Shown: positions 8,718 to 14,698 of the stretch, one piece after another
How the letters are laid out: every line of letters starts with the position of its first letter
Position numbering within the stretch: the stretch's first letter is position 1
Origin: Stenotrophomonas sp. 278
Lineage (GTDB): Bacteria > Pseudomonadota > Gammaproteobacteria > Xanthomonadales > Xanthomonadaceae
Direction of reading: 5' to 3'
NCBI RefSeq assembly: GCF_003935715.1
Contig: NZ_RHPP01000005.1
Location: 1 to 64,000 of the forward strand
Length of the DNA: 64,000 nucleotides
Notes under the pieces: model-generated
Told to the model about the DNA's origin: nothing
The model's input: only the letters and a program-made list of their open reading frames with translations
Databases searched by the model: none
Position numbers and translations under genes: made by a program

Positions 8718-9131
8718 TCAGGCGTCCGGTGCGATCTGCGCGATCCAGTCGGCCAGGTTGTAATAGTTGGTCACCCGCGCAATACGGCCGTCGCGCACTT
8801 CGAAGAAAGCACCGCCCGGCAGCACATAGCGCTGGCCAGTTGCCTCCGGCAGACCGTCGTCGGTGGCCTGATACTGGCCATGCACCACATAGCTGGCGGC
8901 CACGTGCACACCGTCGGCGTTGCTCATCACCACGATGTCCTTCAGCTGCTCGGCATAGTTGCGGTCCATGCGCTGCAGGAAGGTCCGGAAGGCCTCACGA
9001 CCCATCTCGCGCGCGCCCTGGTTCAGATCATGGGCCACGTCATCGGCCAGCAGGGCCAGCATGCCGTCCCGGTCGCCGGCATTGAACGCCTGGTAGTAGC
9101 GCTCAACGAGCGCTTGTGCCTCAAGGGACAT
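8718..9131 (-). CDS. SnoaL/ketosteroid-isomerase-like protein, cassette copy 1
   Basis: A 137-residue protein with the NTF2 (cone-shaped alpha+beta) fold of SnoaL and ketosteroid isomerases. I start it at the ATG at 9131 (MSLEAQALVERYYQAFNAGD); the ten upstream codons have no counterpart in the paralogue at 43617. Signatures are YYQAFNAGDRDGMLALLADD and the C-terminal GGAFFEVRDGRIARVTNYYN, typical of the family. It may be an isomerase, a lyase or a ligand-binding protein. It is the first gene of the operon, and long identical blocks (DDVAHDLNQGARE, GQRYVLPGGAFF) link it to the second copy. Confidence 0.87.
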   Translation of the reverse strand: MSLEAQALVERYYQAFNAGDRDGMLALLADDVAHDLNQGAREMGREAFRTFLQRMDRNYAEQLKDIVVMSNADGVHVAASYVVHGQYQATDDGLPEATGQRYVLPGGAFFEVRDGRIARVTNYYNLADWIAQIAPDA

Positions 9132-9358
9132 CAAGATTCTCCTGGTGGGGGGGAGCTGCACCTCGCAGCAGACGGCCAGTATCGGAAATCTTCAGGAGCA
9201 GGTAAATCCAAACCCCGCGTAGCGCCAGCCCTGCGTGAACGAACAAGCCAATAGAACGCCAGTTCCCTCGGATCTCCACCCAGCCCTACAGTCACGCAGC
9301 ATTGAGCCGCTAACGCTCAGCCACCTCTGATTTCTTCACCCGCAAGGAACCGTACAAG

Positions 9359-10459
9359 ATGTTTTCACGGATGACGCGTCTGCCAATTCGCCGGCCGCAG
9401 GCTCGAGTGCCCCTGCTGCTGTGCGGCCTGCTACTGAGCAGCCTCGCCCACGCCGAAGGAGCCCCCAGCGTGCAGATGCACCGGGCCGGTGCGGGTACGC
9501 TCGGCGCCGACGGCTGGACCGAGGCCACCTCCACTCTGGGTGACTTCTCGGTAAGCCTGCCCTGCCTGTTCAATGACTTCCGGATGACGCCCACGAGCGG
9601 TGACATGATCATGGCAGACGGGCTCGGCTGCCCCGCTGGTGCCATCCGCCTCAGCGCGGTGCGGGCGCACTATCGCGATGAAGCCTCGGCAAGCAGGTAC
9701 TTCGAGAGAATCGCCACGGCCGAAAAGACACCGGGCGCGCAGCTTGAGCGTTCCACCCAGGACGGGCATCCCGCACAGACGCTGCGCACCGAAACCGATG
9801 CGCTTTGCGCGCTGGCACGTACGGTGCGGGCGGGGCACAGCAACATTCTGCTGATTGTGGAAGGACCGCGATCTCAGTGCGACGCGATCAAGGCCACGGC
9901 CGCGCCCTTTCTGGCCTCGTTGAAGCAGGGCACCAGGGACGTGGCAGCAGCGCCGGCCAACACGACATTGCCGGAGTGTCCGTTGGCACTGGAACTGGCC
10001 AACGGTCCCGTGCAGTCTGCCTTCAATGCGCTGCCGCATGATGTGCGCGAACAGATGGAAGAGCAGAAATGCCAACCAGCGACGGTCATGACACTCATGA
10101 TGAGCCGGCAAGGCATCTGCCGGATTGGCGATACCACCATGTCGATGGCCTCGCTGATGACCCTCAAGGACAGCGGAGCGCCACTGGCGGTGACGTTCGG
10201 AGCCTGGTACGGTGCGGACACGGACGCGGCGCTGAAGGCGCTTCTTGAAAGCCAGCACACCCGACAGCCGCTTTCCGTGTACGCGCGCCTTACCTCGATA
10301 ACGCGCGACGTCACCACGGTGGTCGGTCAGCCAGGCGGCACTCTCCTGTCGCTGACCCGGCCCTCACCAGGATCACCCGGCGTGGGGTTCAGTACAGTCA
10401 GCCAGGTCGCTCCGGCCAATCTGGAGGTGGTCCACCGGGACCTCAACACCTGCCGCTGA
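9359..10459 (+). CDS. Exported protein of unknown function
   Basis: A 366-residue protein that I do not recognise. Residues 1-32 form a signal peptide: a basic N-region with several Arg, the hydrophobic LLLCGLLLSSLA and an AHA-type cleavage site. The mature part is rich in Ala, Thr and Ser and contains several Cys (SLPCLFNDF, LGCPAG, DALCALA, SQCDAI, PECPLAL, KCQPA, GICRIG, NTCR), consistent with a disulfide-bonded periplasmic protein. An AAGGAA Shine-Dalgarno lies 6 bases before the ATG. It is followed 76 bases later by the dikinase-like gene in the same direction, so the two may be co-transcribed. Confidence 0.7.
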   Translation: MFSRMTRLPIRRPQARVPLLLCGLLLSSLAHAEGAPSVQMHRAGAGTLGADGWTEATSTLGDFSVSLPCLFNDFRMTPTSGDMIMADGLGCPAGAIRLSAVRAHYRDEASASRYFERIATAEKTPGAQLERSTQDGHPAQTLRTETDALCALARTVRAGHSNILLIVEGPRSQCDAIKATAAPFLASLKQGTRDVAAAPANTTLPECPLALELANGPVQSAFNALPHDVREQMEEQKCQPATVMTLMMSRQGICRIGDTTMSMASLMTLKDSGAPLAVTFGAWYGADTDAALKALLESQHTRQPLSVYARLTSITRDVTTVVGQPGGTLLSLTRPSPGSPGVGFSTVSQVAPANLEVVHRDLNTCR

Positions 10460-10535
10460 GGCAGGCGCAAGGGCGGCTGGCAGACAGCCGCCGCAGCCGC
10501 TTATGATCTGCGCACTTCTCCCCTGCACCGGTGTC

Positions 10536-12512
10536 ATGGATCGATTCCGTACGCGCGCGCTCTGGCCGGCCCGGCTGTTCTGGTGGGCAGCGCTGTTTCT
10601 GCTGCTCGGCTGCGCTGACAGCGCAGTCGCCCAGACCGCGCGCAAGCCATCCCCCTACGAAGTCCGCCCGGGCACTGATGCCGCATCGCCCACGGCCACC
10701 ACTGGCCCGGACTTCCTGCCGCGCATCGACAACCGCGCCCAGTTCCTGCAGCTGGCGCGGGTGTACAACGCCGGCACCGCCTTGGAACTGCCGCACCTGA
10801 TCTTCGTGATCGACCGGCGTGACGGCAACCGCATCTACTACGTCAACACCCCGCGGCACGCACTGCACGAGCAGTTCGTGCGCCAGCAACGGCTGGTGCC
10901 CAGCCTGGACAAGGCCGCCCTCAACGCCCAGTACCGCGCGCCCGACCGCCGCTTCCTGTTCGGCACGCTGGCGTGGCAGCAGGACCTGCCCGGCTACACC
11001 TACGAATTCTGGGAAGGCGACCAGCTCACCGCCGCGCTGCTGCGCGAGACCGACGCAGCGGTGCGGGCTTCGTTCGCCGAGCCTGTCCGCTTCAAGACCA
11101 ACTCCACCCAGCACGACGCCCTTGCCCGATCGACCCGCCTGGCATTCGTCACCCAGGAGGCACTGCTGCGCGAACAGCGCTTCCTGCCCTTGAATACCGG
11201 CAGCGCCGAGGGCCGGTTGCGCATCGTGCGTACACAGGCACAACTGGACGCACTTTCACCGCGTGACATTCCGGTGTTGGACGAGGTGCCCATCGCGCTC
11301 GCCCCGGTGGCCGGGCTGGTGACACAGCGACCCTCCACCCTGCTCTCGCATGTGAACCTGCTGGCGAAAGGCTGGGGCATTCCCAACGTGTACGTGCGCG
11401 ATGCCCAGCAGACGCTGCGCCAATATGATGGACGTTGGGTGTCACTGCAGGTAACCGGCAACGACTATCGGGTCACCCCGCTCCAGCGCCCAGCCCGGGT
11501 GCCCTCCAGCAGCACACCTCGCCCGACGCTACGCAACCTGCCTCGCCCCGACCTCAGCGTGACCGCGCTCAGGCCCTTGGCTTCGCTGCGTGCACGTGAC
11601 AGCCGGCAATGCGGGGTGAAAGCGGCCAACCTGGGCACGTTGAAAGCCGTGCTGCCACCGGCCGCCAGCGTGCCTGACGGCTTCTGCATCCCGTTTGCAC
11701 ATTACCAGGCGATGTCCGATCGGCTTGGCATTGCCGCACGCCTGCAAACCCTGCAGCGCCGCCCCGGCTTCGACAGCGATCCCAATGTTCGCCGTCAGGC
11801 ACTTGCAACCCTGCGTGCGGAGATCACGAGCGCAACACCTGATCCCGCCTTCGTTCGCGATCTGCAGAACCGGTGGCAGCGTCAGTTGAACGCTGCTGCG
11901 GTGTTCGTGCGCAGTTCGTCCAACTCGGAAGACCTGCCCGGCTTCAGTGGTGCCGGCCTGTACACCACGGTGCCGAATGTGACCCGCGCGGAGGCGGTGG
12001 CCGAGGCCGTACAAACGGTGTGGGCCTCGGTCTACAACTTCGAAGCGTACGAAGCACGTGCCGCCGCAGGCCTGCCACAGGATGCAGTGTCGATGGCGGT
12101 ACTGGTGCAACGCGCCGCGCCCTCGGACAGCTCGGGGGTGATGATCACACGCGACCCATTTGACAGCAGTCGCAAGCACATCACCTACATCTCGGCCAAG
12201 CGTGGCCTCGGCATCCGCGTGGTGGAAGGCAAGCGGCAGGCCGAGCAGGTGATGTACTCGAACTGGTCCAAAGCGGTGCAGGTATTGAGCCGCTCGGCCG
12301 AGGACACCCAGCTGGTCGCCCAGGCCGGCGGTGGTGTGCGCGAGGTACCCATCACCGGCTCACGCCAGGTACTGACCGACGCACTGGTTGCGCGCCTCGC
12401 CAAACTGGGTGTGGCCACCAAGCAGGCGCTGGGTGGCGTGGACCAGGACATTGAATGGGCCGTAGTCGGCGACGAGGTGCTGATCCTGCAATCCCGCCCT
12501 TACACCCCGTAA
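10536..12512 (+). CDS. Predicted lipoprotein with phosphohistidine and PEP/pyruvate dikinase-type ATP-binding domains
   Basis: A 658-residue protein from the ATG at 10536; an alternative start at 10503 adds 11 residues. The N-terminus has a hydrophobic stretch ending in a lipobox-like LLLGC (mature Cys near residue 26), so export and lipidation are predicted. A swivelling phosphohistidine-type segment follows (STLLSHVNLLAKGWGIPN, His about residue 272). After it comes a C-terminal PPDK_N ATP-binding domain: VPDGFCIPFAHY, VFVRSSSNSEDLPGFSGAGL and the closing QDIEWAVVGDEVLILQSRPY. The order His domain then ATP domain is that of glucan water dikinases, not of PEP synthase. An ATP-dependent enzyme in an exported protein is unusual. 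The family call is fair; the function is unknown. Confidence 0.72.
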   Translation: MDRFRTRALWPARLFWWAALFLLLGCADSAVAQTARKPSPYEVRPGTDAASPTATTGPDFLPRIDNRAQFLQLARVYNAGTALELPHLIFVIDRRDGNRIYYVNTPRHALHEQFVRQQRLVPSLDKAALNAQYRAPDRRFLFGTLAWQQDLPGYTYEFWEGDQLTAALLRETDAAVRASFAEPVRFKTNSTQHDALARSTRLAFVTQEALLREQRFLPLNTGSAEGRLRIVRTQAQLDALSPRDIPVLDEVPIALAPVAGLVTQRPSTLLSHVNLLAKGWGIPNVYVRDAQQTLRQYDGRWVSLQVTGNDYRVTPLQRPARVPSSSTPRPTLRNLPRPDLSVTALRPLASLRARDSRQCGVKAANLGTLKAVLPPAASVPDGFCIPFAHYQAMSDRLGIAARLQTLQRRPGFDSDPNVRRQALATLRAEITSATPDPAFVRDLQNRWQRQLNAAAVFVRSSSNSEDLPGFSGAGLYTTVPNVTRAEAVAEAVQTVWASVYNFEAYEARAAAGLPQDAVSMAVLVQRAAPSDSSGVMITRDPFDSSRKHITYISAKRGLGIRVVEGKRQAEQVMYSNWSKAVQVLSRSAEDTQLVAQAGGGVREVPITGSRQVLTDALVARLAKLGVATKQALGGVDQDIEWAVVGDEVLILQSRPYTP

Positions 12513-12560
12513 AGGCATGCCAGGCGTGGCTGCGCCATGCCAGACCAACCGACGCCGGCG

Positions 12561-12582
12561 GACGGGCATGGCCCGTCCCTAC
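12561..12582. repeat. SMAG-type GTAG palindrome
   Basis: The stem GACGGGCATGGCCCGTC is followed by CCTAC, which is GTAGG on the other strand. It lies between the converging ends of the dikinase-like gene and the H-NS-like gene, and is the last SMAG I find before the junction in comM. Confidence 0.7.
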
Positions 12583-12619
12583 GCATGGCACATGCACCGC
12601 GGGTACATACGCCGTGCAC

Positions 12620-13048
12620 TCAGCCCTGCTTGAACACGGAGCGCTTGCCAATCGGTGCGGTCTTGCGCGCAGTCGGCTTGGCCAATCCAGGAATCAGATA
12701 ATCCGCCACGCTGCGCCCGCGTGCGGTCTTCTCGAGCAGCCAGCGCGGCGTGCTGCCACGTCCGGTCCAGGTATTGCGCTTGTTGTCCGGGTCGCGGTAT
12801 TTCACCGGCACCTTGCCAAGCTTCGCCCGCTTGACGCGTTTAACGCGCTTGGCCGCGACCGGCGCTGCGGCCGTGCCGTTGCCGAGCAGTTCTTCGATGC
12901 TGTAGCCAGAGGCTTTGGCAATGGCCAGCATTTTCCGGCGGACTTCAGCAACGGGCGGACGCTTCTCCAGAAGCGCTTTGCGCTTCTGGGCGGCCTTCAT
13001 GAGAGACGTGAGTTCGCGTGAATTGAGCTTTTCGAGGTCAATAGTCAT
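12620..13048 (-). CDS. H-NS family nucleoid protein, chromosomal copy
   Basis: A 142-residue DNA-binding protein. The start is set at the ATG at 13048 (MTIDLEKLNSRELTSLMKAA), matching the island homologue at 28019, which also begins MTID. The N-terminal half is a helical oligomerisation region with SIEELLG. A basic linker (KRVKRVKRAK) precedes the H-NS C-terminal domain, KYRDPDNKRNTWTGRGSTPR, whose W-x-G-R-G-x-x-P-R core reads A+T-rich DNA. Such proteins silence horizontally acquired genes. It resembles XrvA/BV3F-type H-NS of xanthomonads. Confidence 0.9.
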   Translation of the reverse strand: MTIDLEKLNSRELTSLMKAAQKRKALLEKRPPVAEVRRKMLAIAKASGYSIEELLGNGTAAAPVAAKRVKRVKRAKLGKVPVKYRDPDNKRNTWTGRGSTPRWLLEKTARGRSVADYLIPGLAKPTARKTAPIGKRSVFKQG

Positions 13049-13096
13049 CAAGCGAGAGTCGTGCCAAGCGCGTGGGCTGTCAAGCGCCAACCGTCA

Positions 13097-13384
13097 TCAA
13101 GGTCGGACATTATTGTCCGTTGGCTGCACTTCGTTTTCCTCTTCGTAAGCTGGCAACTCCTGGCCGATCCTCAACGTATCGGCCACATGGTCCGATGCGT
13201 TGAGGATCGCACGACGCCAATGCGCCCGTTCAATGGCCGTAGTTTCCTGTCCGATTTCCACGATGCGTCTCATGAACAGCCGGATGGCTTCGGCCGGCGC
13301 GTAGTGCGTGCGCTTCAGCACGCCTTTGAAGTCAGAACGCAGCTCTTCTTCTACACGCGTGCGTACCCAGGCGGGCTTTTTCAT
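13097..13384 (-). CDS. RelB/DinJ-like ribbon-helix-helix antitoxin or regulator
   Basis: A 95-residue protein. The N-terminal part fits the RelB/DinJ pattern: a short strand with RTRVEEELRSDFKGVLKR followed by the helix APAEAIRLFMRRIVE (compare TPSEAIRLFLRQ in DinJ). The C-terminal half is acidic and probably disordered (PAYEEENEVQPTDNN). No toxin gene of the RelE/YafQ type follows; the next gene in the same direction is the H-NS homologue 49 bases away. Its start overlaps the stop of a 26-codon leader frame by four bases, so its translation is probably coupled to that leader. The ribbon-helix-helix call is good; the antitoxin role is inferred. Confidence 0.7.
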   Translation of the reverse strand: MKKPAWVRTRVEEELRSDFKGVLKRTHYAPAEAIRLFMRRIVEIGQETTAIERAHWRRAILNASDHVADTLRIGQELPAYEEENEVQPTDNNVRP

Positions 13385-13461
13385 CGGCGTGCCCTCCGAC
13401 GCGGGTAGCCCAGTGCGGCTTCAAATTCATCTACGGGTACGTACGACCTTCGTATTTGCAT
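13381..13461 (-). CDS. Possible 26-residue leader peptide upstream of the RHH gene
   Basis: A short frame from the ATG at 13461 to a TGA that overlaps the RHH start (ATGA). The peptide begins MQIRRSYVPVDEFEAALGYP and ends in a run of Arg (RRRARR). A consensus Shine-Dalgarno (GGAGG) sits 7 bases before the ATG, one of the best in the window, whereas the RHH gene has no independent one beyond the GGAGGGC inside this frame. That supports real translation and coupling. No homologue is recognised. It could be a regulatory leader or a very small protein. Confidence 0.6.
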   Translation of the reverse strand: MQIRRSYVPVDEFEAALGYPRRRARR

Positions 13462-13465
13462 GGCG

Positions 13466-13516
13466 AACCTCCTGCAGAGTGCGACCCCTGCCGGAATGGC
13501 AAGGGGTCGGGAGGTT
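13466..13516 (-). promoter_or_regulatory. Long hairpin able to sequester the leader Shine-Dalgarno
   Basis: In the minus-strand transcript the sequence AACCTCC (13516-13510) can pair with GGAGGTT (13472-13466), which contains the leader's Shine-Dalgarno. Between them lies a nearly perfect stem, CGACCCC-TTGCC with GGC-AGGGGTCG, around an ATTCC loop. The nested pairing would hide the ribosome site. It could equally be a protein-binding operator. Confidence 0.55.
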
Positions 13517-14003
13517 AGAACCGCAAACCTAGAACACAAACGGCGGGCATATTCCCCCCTTGCGGGGGTGTTGTATTAGCCACCCTCCCGACGCAGGACG
13601 TACGTTCCGACGCAGGACAACGGTAGTTCAAGGTTTGGAGATTCTACGCTCCGGGGCCTACCCTGCAGGAATCGAACAGCAACTGACATAGCCAATTGCG
13701 CCACAATCGTGGCGATTTACTGGCGCGCGATCAAATGGTGCGACGCAATCGGCGCGGCAAACGTTCGAAGCGCCTGCGGCAGTAGACGAAAGCAAACTCA
13801 GGTAGCGTGGCGGTCACAAGCGGATGGATATTCCATTGTGTGACGTGCATGCGCTTTTTGCACATCCACGACTTACCGGCCAATTGCGACATCTGGCTCA
13901 CCTGCGACACGCACCCCCTACTTGCGCAACATCGCGTATAGCCTCGTATTCGAGTCGCTCCTACGCAAAGCAAATCCATATTCACCAATGTGAAAAAGTC
14001 GAT
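13517..14003. other. Intergenic region with a tRNA-like scar
   Basis: About 490 bases without a credible gene. It contains a short C/G hairpin (CCCCCTTGCGGGGG near 13555) and, at 13657-13712 on the minus strand, pieces resembling a tRNA D-arm (TGGCGCAATTGG) and T-arm (TGTTCGATTCCTGCAGG). There is no anticodon arm and no closable acceptor stem. The right part is A+T richer and leads into the hipB promoter. Confidence 0.45.
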
Positions 14004-14023
14004 TCCTATCATAAATGATAGGA
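14004..14023. promoter_or_regulatory. 20-base perfect palindrome, predicted HipB-type operator
   Basis: TCCTATCATAAATGATAGGA is an exact inverted repeat, 22 bases before the hipB start. A second imperfect half (TTTCCTATACTT) follows at about 14032. HipB proteins repress their own operon by binding TATCC-type inverted repeats, and the TCCTAT/ATAGGA arms fit this. Confidence 0.7.
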
Positions 14024-14045
14024 GTTGCTGGGTTTCCTATACTTT

Positions 14046-14378
14046 ATGACAGATATGCGCCGGAGCACTACGGACTACGCCACCGTTGCGACCCAGAAGA
14101 CCGCCAAGCATCTGGGAGAGATGGTCAGAAGCGCCCGCAAGGCACGCGGATGGTCGCAGGAGAGCCTGGCCGAACGCGCCAGAGTGAGCCCTGCAACCAT
14201 GAACCGGCTCGAACAGGGTGGCGTCAACATCGCCTTCGGCACATGGCTCGCCGCCTTTGAACGCCTGGGACTGCTGTCCAAGCTGGACCAGCTGCGGGAC
14301 CCCGTGACTGAGGCCATCTTGGAGGGCACGAAGACCAAGCGCCCGATCCGTAGCAAGCCCTCCGACCTGGACTTCTAA
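14046..14378 (+). CDS. HipB-like XRE-family repressor (orphan antitoxin)
   Basis: A 110-residue protein from the ATG at 14046. An upstream in-frame start at 14025 would overlap the end of the palindrome and is less likely. The helix-turn-helix is LGEMVRSARKARGWSQESLA plus ARVSPATMNRLEQGG, with a short C-terminal basic tail. Size and fold fit the HipB antitoxin, which neutralises the HipA serine/threonine kinase and represses the operon. Only a stump of hipA follows 13 bases downstream, so the toxin is lost and this gene may persist as a stand-alone repressor. Confidence 0.82.
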   Translation: MTDMRRSTTDYATVATQKTAKHLGEMVRSARKARGWSQESLAERARVSPATMNRLEQGGVNIAFGTWLAAFERLGLLSKLDQLRDPVTEAILEGTKTKRPIRSKPSDLDF

Positions 14379-14391
14379 GCGCAGGTAGAGC

Positions 14392-14511
14392 ATGCCTTTT
14401 GTTTTTGCGTACCTCCCCTTTGAGGTTACTGCGGTGCCCGCCGGCCTGCTCGATCTGACCGAGCAAGGGCCGAAGATGCAGGCGTCTCAGTTCCAGTACG
14501 GCGGTGCATAG
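14392..14511 (+). pseudogene. N-terminal remnant of hipA
   Basis: A 39-codon frame starting 13 bases after hipB. It reads MPFVFAYLPFEVTAVPAGLL followed by DLTEQGPK, which resembles the N-terminal domain of HipA kinases of the type that begins with FxYLPG-TxAVPAG. A TAG ends it, and the following sequence to the end of the TonB receptor gene has no kinase features. The catalytic domain is therefore absent. Confidence 0.65.
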
Positions 14512-14698
14512 CATTGCCCCACCCGTGTCCGCTTACCCATCGTGGCCACGGACATCGCACCGCCCGGGTGATTCTGTGGCCGCTCAATGGCCCTCAGGAT
14601 GCTTGCTCTGGTCTTTGGGCAGAAGCCGAAGGGACGACCCGAGGAACTTTTTGCCATGGCATCGGGGTGGCCTGCATCGCGGCCACCCCGATCCTGCT

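Noticed and set aside
14661-14692. Strong GGGGTGGCC/GGCCACCCC stem as a terminator of the TonB receptor
   Set aside because: The stem is real, but there is no U-run after it on the minus strand, so I do not list it as a Rho-independent terminator.
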